A DNA stretch of 64,000 nucleotides, from NCBI RefSeq assembly GCF_002043095.1, contig NZ_MVOC01000036.1:62001-126000 (forward strand), given 5' to 3'. Shown piece by piece: positions 26,315 through 35,538 of this stretch (the first letter of the stretch is position 1; each line of letters starts with the position of its first letter). Source of the stretch: Mycobacterium sp. AT1. Lineage in GTDB: Bacteria; Actinomycetota; Actinomycetes; Mycobacteriales; Mycobacteriaceae. Under the pieces are notes generated by a model. The model did no database searches. It saw only the letters and a program-made list of their open reading frames with translations, and was not told the origin of the DNA. The position numbers were made by a program, and so were the translations under genes.

Positions 26315-28516
26315 GTGATCCCACCGGCCAAGATCCAAGATGTTAAGCCTTTGTTACACAACGTCTTTCGCTACGACGTTCCAGCGTCACTGGTGGTGTT
26401 CCTGGTGGCGCTTCCGCTGTCGATCGGCATTGCCGTCGCGTCCGGCGCCCCGGTCGTCGCCGGGCTGATCGCGGCCATCGTCGGCGGAATCGTCTGCGCG
26501 GCCCTCGGCGGGTCACCACTACAGGTCAGCGGGCCGGCCGCCGGACTCACGGTCGTGGTCGCCGAGCTGGTCGCGCAGTTCGGCTGGAAGGCGACCTGCG
26601 CCATCACCGCGGCCGCAGGCGTGTTGCAAATCCTTCTGGGCCTCAGCCGAATCGCCCGCGCGGCGCTGGCCATCGCCCCCATCGTCGTCCACGCCATGCT
26701 TGCAGGCATCGGCATCACCATTGCCCTGCAGCAGATCCACGTCCTGCTCGGAGGCGGACCGCGGAGCAACGCGTGGGGCAACCTGACCGCGCTGCCCGCG
26801 CAGCTGCTCGCGCCGCAATGGTCCGAGGTGCTCGTCGGCGGATTGGTGATCGCCATCATGCTGACCTGGCGCTTCGCTCCCCGCGCGCTGCGCGTCGTTC
26901 CCGGCGCCCTCGTCGCCGTGGTGATCGCGACGGCGGTCAGCTACCTGCCGGGCCTTCGCACCGACCGCATCAGCCTCGACGAATCGGTGGTCGACGCCAT
27001 CGGCCTGCCCACGATGCCCGAGGGCAGCTGGTCGGCCATCGCGGTCGCCGTCCTGACCGTCGCCCTGATCGCCAGCGTGGAGAGCCTGCTGTCGGCGAGC
27101 GCGGTCGACAAGATGCACGACGGGGCGCGGACCGACTTCAACCGCGAACTGGTTGGCCAGGGCACGGCCAACGTGTCCTCGGGGCTGCTGGGTGGTCTGC
27201 CCATCACCGGCGTCATCGTCCGTAGCTCCACCAACGTCTCGGCAGGCGCCAAGACACGCGCATCGGCCGCGCTGCACGGCGTCTGGCTCCTGCTCTTCTC
27301 GGTCTTCCTGGTCGGCGTCGTCGAGATGATCCCGAACGCCGCGTTGGCCGGTCTGCTCATCGTCATCGGCGTCCAGCTGGTCAAACTGGCGCACATCGAC
27401 CTGGCCCGCCGCACCGGCGAACTGTTGATCTACGGCGTCACGCTGACGGCGGTGGTCTTCCTCAACCTGCTCGAAGGGGTGCTGATCGGGCTGGTGCTGG
27501 CCGTCGGCATCGCGGCGTGGCGGATCGTCCGGGTCAGCATCGTCGTCGAGGACCTCACCGAGCGGTCGGCTGACGGAGCACCCGATCGATGGCACGTCGC
27601 GATCACGGGCTCGTGCACGTTCCTCGCGCTGCCCAGGCTCACGGCGGCGTTCGACTCGATTCCCAGCGGCGCCGACACGTTCGTCGACCTGAACGTCGAC
27701 TACCTCGACCATGCGGCGATGGACACCATCCAGGAATGGATTCGCCAGCGCCGCGCCTCGGGCGACGAGGTGACGGTCACCGAAACCGGCACGGCGCGAA
27801 TGGAATTCGCCCACGACCGGCCGCCGAAACGCAACACCGAGGGCAGGCGCGTCATCTCGGCACTCCGACTGATCTGGCCCCCGCACCTCGCCGGCGGCGT
27901 CGACAGGTACAGCAACGGGGTGGCCCCGCTCCTGCGCGAACGGTTCGGCTCTGACGACGAACACAGCCCCCACACGATGCTGCTGACCTGTTCCGACGCC
28001 AGGATCCTGCCGAACCTTCTCACCGACAGCGGCCCCGGCGAATTGCTCAACGTCCGCAACGTGGGCAACCTCGTCCCCGGCGGATCGGCCGACGCGTCGG
28101 TCGAGTCGGCGCTCAGCTACGCCCTCGAGCGCCTGTCGGTGCACACGATCGCGGTCTGCGGACACTCCGGATGCGAGGCGATGCACGACCTCCTCGACGG
28201 CAGCGCCGACGGGGCGATCGGCCGCTGGCTCGACCACGGCCACGCCAGCCTGACGGCCCTGAGGGACGGTCACCCGGTGGCCAGGGCGGCCGCGGAGGCT
28301 GGCTTCGACGCCGCCGACCAACTCAGCGTCGTCAACGTGGCGATCCAGATGCAGACGCTGCAGGAACACCCGCTCGTCGCACCGCGGCTCGCGGATGGGT
28401 CGGTCACCGTGGCCGGGCTGTTCCTCGAATTGGCTTCCGCAAAGCTGTATCTGGTCGGTGCGGCCGACATCGTGGAGGTCAACCAGGGCACCGGGCTTCG
28501 GGAGGTAGTCCGTTGA
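26315..28516 (+). CDS. SulP-type anion transporter fused to STAS and beta-carbonic anhydrase
   Basis: 733 residues, GTG start. Residues 1-410 are a SulP/SLC26 transporter: DVPASLVVFLVALPLSIGIA opens it and about 11-12 helices follow, with TDFNRELVGQGTANVSSGL at 273-291. Residues about 425-490 look like a STAS domain (VAITGSCTFLALP, FVDLNVDYLDHAAMD). Residues 550-725 are a beta-carbonic anhydrase with zinc ligands C559, H617 and C620 and the D561-R563 pair in CSDAR. M. tuberculosis Rv3273 has the same plan. It probably moves bicarbonate and interconverts it with CO2. Confidence 0.93.
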   Translation: MIPPAKIQDVKPLLHNVFRYDVPASLVVFLVALPLSIGIAVASGAPVVAGLIAAIVGGIVCAALGGSPLQVSGPAAGLTVVVAELVAQFGWKATCAITAAAGVLQILLGLSRIARAALAIAPIVVHAMLAGIGITIALQQIHVLLGGGPRSNAWGNLTALPAQLLAPQWSEVLVGGLVIAIMLTWRFAPRALRVVPGALVAVVIATAVSYLPGLRTDRISLDESVVDAIGLPTMPEGSWSAIAVAVLTVALIASVESLLSASAVDKMHDGARTDFNRELVGQGTANVSSGLLGGLPITGVIVRSSTNVSAGAKTRASAALHGVWLLLFSVFLVGVVEMIPNAALAGLLIVIGVQLVKLAHIDLARRTGELLIYGVTLTAVVFLNLLEGVLIGLVLAVGIAAWRIVRVSIVVEDLTERSADGAPDRWHVAITGSCTFLALPRLTAAFDSIPSGADTFVDLNVDYLDHAAMDTIQEWIRQRRASGDEVTVTETGTARMEFAHDRPPKRNTEGRRVISALRLIWPPHLAGGVDRYSNGVAPLLRERFGSDDEHSPHTMLLTCSDARILPNLLTDSGPGELLNVRNVGNLVPGGSADASVESALSYALERLSVHTIAVCGHSGCEAMHDLLDGSADGAIGRWLDHGHASLTALRDGHPVARAAAEAGFDAADQLSVVNVAIQMQTLQEHPLVAPRLADGSVTVAGLFLELASAKLYLVGAADIVEVNQGTGLREVVR

Positions 28517-28547
28517 CGCCCACCTCAGCTGGGTAGTGTGAATCGGG

Positions 28548-28579
28548 CCGAGTCCACTCGGTGCCGAATCCACTCGATG
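28548..28579. repeat. Tandem 16-bp palindromic repeat before the ABM gene
   Basis: CCGAGTCCACTCGGTG (28548-28563) is followed without a gap by CCGAATCCACTCGATG (28564-28579), 14 of 16 identical. The first copy contains a perfect palindrome CCGAGT-CC-ACTCGG; the second is imperfect. It ends 12 bases before ATG 28592 and could be a double operator. Confidence 0.55.
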
Positions 28580-28591
28580 AGGAGTACCCGA

Positions 28592-28906
28592 ATGCCCGTC
28601 GTCGTCGTCGCCACCATGACCGCCAAGCCCGAGTCCGTCGACGCGGTGCGCGATGCCTGCACCACGGCGATCGAAGCGGTCCATTCCGAGCCGGGGTGCG
28701 AGCTGTACTCCCTGCACGAGGCCAACGGCACGTTCGTCTTCGTCGAGCAATGGGCCGACGAGGAAGCGCTCAAGACGCACGGCACCGCCCCCGCGATCGG
28801 CGCGCTCTTCGGCGCCATCGGCGAGCACCTCGCGGGCGCCCCTGACATCAAGATGCTGCAACCGGTCGTCGCGGGCGATCCCGCCAAGGGTCAGCTGCGT
28901 CCCTAG
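28592..28906 (+). CDS. Antibiotic biosynthesis monooxygenase (ABM) domain protein
   Basis: 104 residues from ATG 28592, with GAGGAG 9 bases upstream. One ABM/dimeric alpha-beta barrel domain: VVVVATMTAKPESVDAVRDACTTAI and CELYSLHEANGTFVFVEQWADEEAL, with the usual EQW. Such small proteins oxidise or degrade quinones, haem or other ligands as dimers, often without a cofactor; the substrate is unknown. Its position matches Rv2749. The next gene starts 2 bases after its stop. Confidence 0.88.
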   Translation: MPVVVVATMTAKPESVDAVRDACTTAIEAVHSEPGCELYSLHEANGTFVFVEQWADEEALKTHGTAPAIGALFGAIGEHLAGAPDIKMLQPVVAGDPAKGQLRP

Positions 28907-28908
28907 CC

Positions 28909-29727
28909 ATGGGATCCCTCACAGGCAAGGTCGCATTCATCACGGGTGCGGCCCGCGGCCAAGGTCGCGCCCATGCGGTGAAGCTGGCGTCGGAGGGCGC
29001 CGACGTCATCGCCGTGGACCTGTGCGACCAAATCGCGTCGGTCCCCTACCCGATGGCCACTCCCGACGATCTCGCGGCCACCGTGAAACTGGTGGAGGAC
29101 ACGGGATCCCGCATCGTGGCGCTTCAGGCCGACGTGCGTGACCGCGCGGCGCTCAAGACCGCATTGCGGTCGGGGGTCGACCAACTCGGTGGCCGTCTCG
29201 ACATCGTCGTCGCCAACGCGGGCATCGCACCCATGGCGGACGAAAACGCCTGGCACGACGTGATCGACGTCAACCTCACCGGCGTTCACCACACGGTGGA
29301 CGTCGCGATGCGGCCCATGATCAAGGCGGGCAACGGCGGTGCCATCGTGCTCATCAGCTCGGTGATGGGGTTGGTGGGCCTCGGCTCCCCGTTCGCCGGC
29401 TCCATCGGGTACGCGGCGGCCAAGCACGGGGTGGTCGGACTGATGCGGTCGTATGCGAACTTGTTGTCGCCGCAAAACATTCGGGTGAATTCGATCCACC
29501 CGGCCGGTGTCCGGACGCCGATGATCGACAACGAGTTCACCCGAAAGTGGCTCGCCGACATGACCGGTGGCAACGAGGGCGACCTGACCATGGCCAGCGT
29601 CGCCAACATGGAGACCGTCGAGCCGGAGGTCATCGCCGACACCGTGGCATGGCTGGTCGCCGATTCCGGCAAGCACATCACCGGGGTGGCTCTGCCAGTC
29701 GACGACGGTTACGTCAACAAGCGCTGA
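28909..29727 (+). CDS. SDR family oxidoreductase, mycofactocin-coupled type
   Basis: 272 residues, ATG start. Cofactor loop TGAARGQG (13-20), catalytic S150/S151, Y168 and K172. After the second strand comes AVDLCDQIASVPYPMATPDDLAATV (35-59), the insert typical of the mycofactocin-dependent SDR group (TIGR03971), whose bound NAD is thought to be reoxidised by mycofactocin. Substrate unknown, probably an alcohol. Coupled to the ABM gene by position. Confidence 0.87.
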   Translation: MGSLTGKVAFITGAARGQGRAHAVKLASEGADVIAVDLCDQIASVPYPMATPDDLAATVKLVEDTGSRIVALQADVRDRAALKTALRSGVDQLGGRLDIVVANAGIAPMADENAWHDVIDVNLTGVHHTVDVAMRPMIKAGNGGAIVLISSVMGLVGLGSPFAGSIGYAAAKHGVVGLMRSYANLLSPQNIRVNSIHPAGVRTPMIDNEFTRKWLADMTGGNEGDLTMASVANMETVEPEVIADTVAWLVADSGKHITGVALPVDDGYVNKR

Positions 29728-29732
29728 CGGCC

Positions 29733-31409
29733 CTAGATCTCCAGGACCGTCGGCACGATCATCGGCTGGCGGCGGTACTTCTCGGCCACCCACTTGCCGA
29801 CGGAACGCCTGGCGGCCTGGGCGAACCGGGTCGGGTCGGTGACCTTCTCCTTGACGAGCACCTGGAGCGCTTCTTCGACGAGGCGGGTGACCGGCTCCAG
29901 GGCCTTCGGGTCTTCGGAGAAGCCCCTGGACTGCAGGTGCACCGGCCCGGCGATCTTGCCGGTGGCCCGGTTGAGCACGATGGTGACGGCGATGAAACCG
30001 GACGACAGCACCAGCCGCTCGCCGAGGGTGGCGTCGCCGACGTCGCCGGTGACCAGACCGTCGACGAACATCTTGCCGACGGGCACCGCACCCGAGATCG
30101 TCGCACGACCCTTGACGAGGTCGACGCTGACGCCGTTCTCGGCCAGCACGATGTTCTCCTCGGGCACACCGGAACTCGCGGCCAGCGCGGCGTTGGCGCG
30201 CATGTGGCGCCAGGTGCCGTGCACCGGCATGACGTTGCGCGGCCGAACCCCGTTGTAGAGGAACAGCAGCTCCCCCGCGTAGGCGTGGCCCGAAACGTGA
30301 ATGCGCACTTGTCCGTTGGTGACGACGCGGACACCGATCTTGGCCAACGAGTCCAGCACGTCGAAGATCGCTTCCTCGTTGCCGGGGATCTGCGACGAGG
30401 ACATGATGATGAGGTCGCCTCGGGTCAGCGTGATGCTGCGGTGCTCACCGCGCGACATCCGCGACAACGCGGCCATCGTCTCACCCTGGGTTCCGGTGGT
30501 GACGAGCGTGACCCGGTCGGCTGGCAGCATTTCCGCGGCGGCGATCTCGACCACGTCGTCGTCGTCGACGGTGAGGAAGCCGAGGTCCCTGGCGATGCCC
30601 ATGTTGCGGACCATCGACCGGCCGACGAACGACACCTTGCGGCCCAACGCGACCGACGCGTCGATGATCTGCTGCACGCGAGCCACGTTGGAGGCGAAGC
30701 ACGCGACGATGACGCGACCCTCGGCCCCGCGGATCAGCCGGTGCATGTTGGGTCCGATTTCGCTTTCCGACGGTCCGACGCCGGGAATTTCGGCGTTCGT
30801 CGAATCGCACAGGAACAGGTCGACTCCGGCGTCGCCGAGCCGCGACATGCCGGGCAGATCGGTGGGCCGGCCGTCGAGTGGCAATTGGTCGAGCTTGATG
30901 TCGCCGGTGTGCAACAGCGTGCCTGCACCGGTGTAGACGGCGATGGCGAGCGCGTCGGGAATCGAGTGGTTGACCGCGAAGTACTCGCATTCGAACACAC
31001 CGTGGTTGCTGCTCTGCTTCTCCGCGACCTCGACGAAGACCGGTTTGATGCGGTGTTCGCGGCACTTCGCGGCGATCAGGGCCAGGGTGAACTTCGATCC
31101 GACGACGGGGATGTCGGGCCGCAGCTTGAGCAGGTGCGGGATGGCTCCGATGTGGTCCTCGTGGGCGTGCGTGACGACCAGCGCCTCGATGTCGTCGAGG
31201 CGACCTTCGATGTGCCGCAGGTCGGGCAGGATCAGGTCGACGCCGGGCTCGTCGTGACCGGGGAAGAGCACCCCGCAGTCGATGACGAGTAGGCGTCCGA
31301 GGTGCTCGAGAACGGTCATGTTGCGGCCGATTTCGCTGATGCCACCGAGCGCGGTGACCCTCAGCCCGCCGGGCGCCAGTGGGCCGGGAGGGGCTAGTTC
31401 GGTGGTCAT
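29733..31409 (-). CDS. rnj: Ribonuclease J
   Basis: 558 residues from ATG 31409. Metallo-beta-lactamase fold with the zinc motif THAHEDHIGA (about 80-88), a beta-CASP domain and a C-terminal domain. RNase J has 5'-3' exo- and endonuclease activity in mRNA decay and rRNA maturation. The start codon overlaps the dapA stop (ATGA). The frame runs open upstream through dapA in another reading, which is not coding. A length of 558 equals that recalled for the M. tuberculosis protein. Confidence 0.96.
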   Translation of the reverse strand: MTTELAPPGPLAPGGLRVTALGGISEIGRNMTVLEHLGRLLVIDCGVLFPGHDEPGVDLILPDLRHIEGRLDDIEALVVTHAHEDHIGAIPHLLKLRPDIPVVGSKFTLALIAAKCREHRIKPVFVEVAEKQSSNHGVFECEYFAVNHSIPDALAIAVYTGAGTLLHTGDIKLDQLPLDGRPTDLPGMSRLGDAGVDLFLCDSTNAEIPGVGPSESEIGPNMHRLIRGAEGRVIVACFASNVARVQQIIDASVALGRKVSFVGRSMVRNMGIARDLGFLTVDDDDVVEIAAAEMLPADRVTLVTTGTQGETMAALSRMSRGEHRSITLTRGDLIIMSSSQIPGNEEAIFDVLDSLAKIGVRVVTNGQVRIHVSGHAYAGELLFLYNGVRPRNVMPVHGTWRHMRANAALAASSGVPEENIVLAENGVSVDLVKGRATISGAVPVGKMFVDGLVTGDVGDATLGERLVLSSGFIAVTIVLNRATGKIAGPVHLQSRGFSEDPKALEPVTRLVEEALQVLVKEKVTDPTRFAQAARRSVGKWVAEKYRRQPMIVPTVLEI

Positions 31410-32308
31410 CGGAGCACGCCGGCTGTCCGCATGTCTGCCTCCAGCGCGTCGATCTGCGCGCTCGTTGCGGGAATCTGCGGAAGTCGCGGATCCCCAGTGG
31501 TGAAGCCCAACAACTCGAGTCCTGTCTTTGCCATGGTGACGCCGCCGAGACGGTTCTGGGCGTCGTTGAGTGTTCCGAGACTGACGTGAATCTTGCGTGC
31601 CGTCGCCAGATCCCCGGAGGTGAAGGCGGACAACATGTCTCGCAGCTGACTCGCTGCTAGGTGGCCCCACACGCTGATGAATCCGGTCGCGCCCATGGCC
31701 AGCCACGGCAGGTTCAGCGCGTCGTCGCCGGAGTAGTAGGCCAACCCGGTCTCGGCCATGATCATCGCGCCACCGTGGAGGTCGCCCTTGGCGTCCTTGA
31801 TCGCGACGATGTTCGGATGGGGTGCGATCGCCCGCACGGTCTCCCATTCGATCGGGACCACTGAGCGGGGTGGGATGTCGTAGAGCACGTTCGGCAGCGC
31901 GGTGGCGTCGGCGACGGCGGTGAAGTGGGCGACCAGTCCAGCTTGCGGTGGCCGTGAGTAATAGGGCGTGACGACGAGAAGGCCATGGGCGCCCTCGGCT
32001 TCGCAGGCCTTGGCGAGGTGCACGCTGTGCGCGGTGTCGTAGGAACCCGCCCCGGCGATCACCCTGGCGCGATCCCCCACCGCCTCTAGCACGGCGCCGA
32101 GCAACGCGAGCTTCTCCGAATCGCTCGTCGTGGGCGATTCGCCGGTGGTCCCGGAGACCACCAGACCGTCGCAGCCCGCGTCGACGAGGTGCTTGGCGAG
32201 CTTCTTTGCGACGGCCAGGTCTATCGTGCCGTCCGGGCCGAACGGCGTCACCATGGCCGTCAGCACGGTGCCCAGACGGGCGCTGACATCGAATCCGCTG
32301 GTGGTCAC
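31406..32308 (-). CDS. dapA: 4-hydroxy-tetrahydrodipicolinate synthase
   Basis: 300 residues from GTG 32308. It condenses pyruvate with aspartate semialdehyde, the first step to lysine and diaminopimelate. Schiff-base lysine K171 in VAIKDAK, Y143 in LYDIP and the T54/T55 pair in SGTTGES are present. In M. tuberculosis thyX lies directly upstream; here a GntR regulator gene takes that place, 46 bases away. Coupled to rnj. Confidence 0.97.
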   Translation of the reverse strand: MTTSGFDVSARLGTVLTAMVTPFGPDGTIDLAVAKKLAKHLVDAGCDGLVVSGTTGESPTTSDSEKLALLGAVLEAVGDRARVIAGAGSYDTAHSVHLAKACEAEGAHGLLVVTPYYSRPPQAGLVAHFTAVADATALPNVLYDIPPRSVVPIEWETVRAIAPHPNIVAIKDAKGDLHGGAMIMAETGLAYYSGDDALNLPWLAMGATGFISVWGHLAASQLRDMLSAFTSGDLATARKIHVSLGTLNDAQNRLGGVTMAKTGLELLGFTTGDPRLPQIPATSAQIDALEADMRTAGVLR

Positions 32309-32354
32309 GCGGTTGAGATTACCCGCTCGACCCCGGCGATCACGAGCAGCGGTG

Positions 32355-33122
32355 CTACTCGTCGAGCACGCCCGCGCGCCGCATCGCGGTGGAGATGAGC
32401 TCGAAGTCGATGCCGACGTGGGCTCGGGCGACCGCGTCGGCGTCGTCGGAGCGGCCGTCGGCGATCGCGTCGACCAACTCCTCGTGCTCGTGCAGCGACC
32501 GCAATTCCATCTCGCGCATGGTGCTCGGCTCACCCCACAGGTGTGCCGGGGCGCCGATGCTGACCGAGGATTCGAGGTCGACGAGCACCTGTTTGAGCAC
32601 CGCGTTGTGCGCCGAGTCCATGATCGCCAGGTGCAGTCGGCTGTCGGCTTGCTGGGCGGCGAAGCCGCTGTCCGCGGTCCGGTAGGCCTCCAACGCAGCT
32701 CGAAGTTGCTCGACGTCAGCGGCCGTCCTGGCGTCGGCCGCGGCACGGCACACCGCGCCGTGGAGTCGGGCAATGGCGTCGCATCGGTCCCGCAGCTCGC
32801 CCAGCCGCATCGCGAGCGTGCGACGCACCGCGTCGGTGGACGACTCGGGCCACTGGTCGACGACGTAGGATCCGCCGCCGCGGCCGCGGCGCGTCTCGAG
32901 CAAACCGCGGTCCACCAACCGCGCCAGTGCGGCGCGCACCGTCATGCGTCCGACGCCCAGCGCGGCCGCGAGGTCCCGTTCGACCGGTAGCCGCGCGCCG
33001 GGCAGGTACTCCCCGATCGCGATGGCGGTGACGAGCCGGTCGGTGATCTCGTCGACCCGCGTCGGCATCTCCAGTTGTTGGGCGAGCAGCCCCGAGGGCG
33101 GCACGGCGGCATGTTCGGCCAT
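32355..33122 (-). CDS. GntR-family regulator, FadR subfamily
   Basis: 255 residues from ATG 33122, with GGGGGAG 8 bases upstream. The winged helix at about 20-90 holds GARLPVERDLAAALGVGRMTVRAALARLVDRGLL, and the C-terminal helical FCD domain (about 105-245) has the D/H metal-site pattern (DSRLHLAIMDSAHN, HEHEELVDAIADG). FadR-type regulators usually sense small carboxylates or amino acids. It diverges from the peptidase-permease-deaminase genes and probably represses them through the inverted repeat at 33172. Confidence 0.9.
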   Translation of the reverse strand: MAEHAAVPPSGLLAQQLEMPTRVDEITDRLVTAIAIGEYLPGARLPVERDLAAALGVGRMTVRAALARLVDRGLLETRRGRGGGSYVVDQWPESSTDAVRRTLAMRLGELRDRCDAIARLHGAVCRAAADARTAADVEQLRAALEAYRTADSGFAAQQADSRLHLAIMDSAHNAVLKQVLVDLESSVSIGAPAHLWGEPSTMREMELRSLHEHEELVDAIADGRSDDADAVARAHVGIDFELISTAMRRAGVLDE

Positions 33123-33171
33123 CGGTGCGCTCCCCCCGTCGTCGAATACCGGAATGTTAATTCCCCTTGAT

Positions 33172-33190
33172 TGGTCTTGCAGCGAGACCA
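33172..33190. promoter_or_regulatory. Candidate GntR operator
   Basis: TGGTCT (33172-33177) and AGACCA (33185-33190) form perfect 6-base inverted arms with 7 bases between. The site ends 10 bases before ATG 33201 in the divergent region. FadR-type sites have the form TGGT-N-ACCA, which this resembles. Confidence 0.55.
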
Positions 33191-33200
33191 TTGTGGGTAC

Positions 33201-34112
33201 ATGCTGAGCGCCATGCTCGTCCAGACACAGATGGTGCCCTTCCTCGACGGTGAGACGTGGGTACGGATCACCCGCCCCGACAGCCCTCGGCCCGACGCCC
33301 TCCCGTTGTTCGTCCTGCACGGCGGCCCGGGGATGGCGCACGACTACGTGCGCAACATCGCCGAACTCGCCGACGAGACCGGCCGCGACGTCATCCACTA
33401 CGACCAGATCGGCTGCGGCCGGAGTACACATCTGCCCGATGCGCCGCGCGACTTCTGGACCCCCGCGTTGTTCGTCGACGAATTCCACGCCGTCCGTTCG
33501 GCGTTGGGCGTCGAGCGGTACCACGTCCTCGGCCAGTCGTGGGGCGGCATGCTCGGCGCCGAGATCGCCGTGCGCCAGCCCGACGGCCTGGTGTCGCTGT
33601 CGATCTGCAATTCGCCGGCGTCGATGGAGTTGTGGATGGCCGCCGCCGCCCTGCTGCGTTCCGAGCTGCCAGAGGACACCCAGCGAGCACTCGACCGCCA
33701 CGAGGCGGCGGGCACCGTCACCGACCCGGAATACCTCGCCGCGACGCAGGAGTTCTACCGACGCCACGTCTGCCGTCTGACGCCAACACCCCAGGACTTC
33801 CTCGACAGCGAAGCCCAGATGGAAGCGGAGCCCACGGTGTACCACACCATGAACGGCCCCAACGAGTTTCACGTTCTCGGCACGCTGAAGTCGTGGACCG
33901 TCGAAGACCGACTCGACCAAATCACGGCCCCGACGCTGGTGGTCGCAGGCGAATTCGACGAGGCCACCCCCGCCACGTGGAAACCCTTCGTCGAGCGGAT
34001 ACCCAACGCGCGCGAACACGTCTTCGCCGGCGCCAGCCACTGCACCCACCTGGAACAGCCCGCCGAGTTCCGGGCCGTCATCGCCTCATTCCTCACCGAA
34101 CACGACCGATAG
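33201..34112 (+). CDS. Proline iminopeptidase (S33 family)
   Basis: 303 residues from ATG 33201; ATG 33213 and 33231 are alternatives. Alpha/beta hydrolase with LHGGPGMAHD (HGGPG 40-44, oxyanion hole), nucleophile S113 in GQSWGG, a later Asp in VAGEFDEATP and His in SHCTHLEQ. These peptidases remove N-terminal proline, or hydrolyse related amides. It is followed after 8 bases by an amino-acid permease gene, which suggests a peptide or amide breakdown and uptake pathway. Confidence 0.9.
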   Translation: MLSAMLVQTQMVPFLDGETWVRITRPDSPRPDALPLFVLHGGPGMAHDYVRNIAELADETGRDVIHYDQIGCGRSTHLPDAPRDFWTPALFVDEFHAVRSALGVERYHVLGQSWGGMLGAEIAVRQPDGLVSLSICNSPASMELWMAAAALLRSELPEDTQRALDRHEAAGTVTDPEYLAATQEFYRRHVCRLTPTPQDFLDSEAQMEAEPTVYHTMNGPNEFHVLGTLKSWTVEDRLDQITAPTLVVAGEFDEATPATWKPFVERIPNAREHVFAGASHCTHLEQPAEFRAVIASFLTEHDR

Positions 34113-34120
34113 GAACCCGC

Positions 34121-35518
34121 ATGGTCAACTCCGACACGCAACCCGAGCACGGGCAGCGCAGCCTCGAATCATTCGGTTACACGCAGGAACTCAACCGCTC
34201 GGTCTCCACGGTCGACCTGCTGGTCTACGGGTTGGTCTTCATGGTGCCGATCGCGCCGTGGGCCATCTTCGGCACGGTGTACAACAGCGCGTCCGGAATG
34301 GTGCCGCTGGTCTACCTCATCGGCCTGATCGCCATGATCTTCACCGCGCTGGCCTACTCACAGATGGCGAAGTCATTCCCGCTGGCCGGTTCGGTGTTCT
34401 CCTACGTCGGTCGCGGCATCCATCCCAGCGTCGGATTCTTCGCAGGCTGGGCGATCCTGCTGGACTACCTGCTGGTGCCGACGCTGCTGTACGTCTTCGC
34501 CGCCGAGTCGATGGTCGGGCTGTTTCCCGGCAGTCCGCGGTGGGTGTGGGCGATCGTGTTCGTCATCGTCAACACGATCATCAACCTCGCCGGGATCAGC
34601 CTGCTGAAGATCGCCAACCGAATCTTCCTCGCGATCGAACTGGTCTTCGTGGTGGTCTTCGTCGTCATCGCGGTGCGCGCCATCAACGGACAGTCCTTGC
34701 CCAACGTCGGCTGGAGCACCCTGCCGATCTGGGATTCGAGCACGGTCACCGCACCCCTGATCGCGACCGCGCTCTCGATCGCGGTGCTGAGCTTCCTTGG
34801 CTTCGACGGCATTTCGACGCTGGCCGAGGAGTCGACCGGGCGCAAGAACCCCGCCGGCCGGGCGATGATCATCGCGCTGTTCGTGGTCGCGTTCCTGTTC
34901 ATCACCCAGACGTGGCTGGCCAGCCTGCTCGCCGGCGGCCGCGAATCCTTCAGCGACGACGAGGCGGGCAACGCGTTCTTCACCCTCGTCCAGGCGGCGT
35001 CCAACACGGGCTGGATGAACGCGTTCTTCGCCGTCAACGTGATGGCGGTGGGTTTCGCGAACGCGATGGCCGCCCAAGCGGCGACGAGCCGCCTGCTCTA
35101 CTCGATGAGCCGCGACGGCCAGCTGCCCAGCTTCCTGTCGAAGATCAGCAGCCGCAAGGTCCCCATCGCGGCCATCCTCGTGGTCAGCGCGCTCAGCCTG
35201 GTGCTGGTGCTGTTCTTCGTCGGTCAGATCGGCTTGATCTCGTCGCTGGTCAACTTCGGCGCGCTGTTCGGCTTCTGCCTGCTGCACGTCTCGGTGGTCT
35301 GGTACTACCTGGGGCGCCAGAAGTCGAAGAACTACCTGCTGCACCTGGTGGTGCCGACGCTGGGCTTCCTGATCATCGGCTACGTGTTGATCAACGCCGA
35401 TTCATTGGCAAAGATCGGCGGCCTGGTGTGGCTGGGCGTCGGCGCGATCGTCTTCGGAGTCAACGTCTTCCGAGGCAAGGGCGTACCGGAACTGCCCGAG
35501 GAGAAGGCGACACACTGA
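34121..35518 (+). CDS. APC-family amino acid permease
   Basis: 465 residues, ATG start. About 12 membrane helices; first at about 33-55 (DLLVYGLVFMVPIAPWAIFG), with SGMVPLVYLIGLIAMIFTALAYSQMAKSFPLAGSVFSYVGRG, the APC signature around TM1-TM2. FLGFDGISTLAEES is the TM6 region. Substrate probably an amino acid or amine. Co-transcribed with the iminopeptidase gene (8 bases). Confidence 0.92.
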   Translation: MVNSDTQPEHGQRSLESFGYTQELNRSVSTVDLLVYGLVFMVPIAPWAIFGTVYNSASGMVPLVYLIGLIAMIFTALAYSQMAKSFPLAGSVFSYVGRGIHPSVGFFAGWAILLDYLLVPTLLYVFAAESMVGLFPGSPRWVWAIVFVIVNTIINLAGISLLKIANRIFLAIELVFVVVFVVIAVRAINGQSLPNVGWSTLPIWDSSTVTAPLIATALSIAVLSFLGFDGISTLAEESTGRKNPAGRAMIIALFVVAFLFITQTWLASLLAGGRESFSDDEAGNAFFTLVQAASNTGWMNAFFAVNVMAVGFANAMAAQAATSRLLYSMSRDGQLPSFLSKISSRKVPIAAILVVSALSLVLVLFFVGQIGLISSLVNFGALFGFCLLHVSVVWYYLGRQKSKNYLLHLVVPTLGFLIIGYVLINADSLAKIGGLVWLGVGAIVFGVNVFRGKGVPELPEEKATH

Positions 35519-35538
35519 CATCTGGCTTAGGGTGAACC

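Noticed and set aside
26519..28861. 780-residue minus-strand ORF opposite the SulP-CA gene
   Set aside because: No family pattern; sense strand encodes complete SulP and anhydrase motifs.
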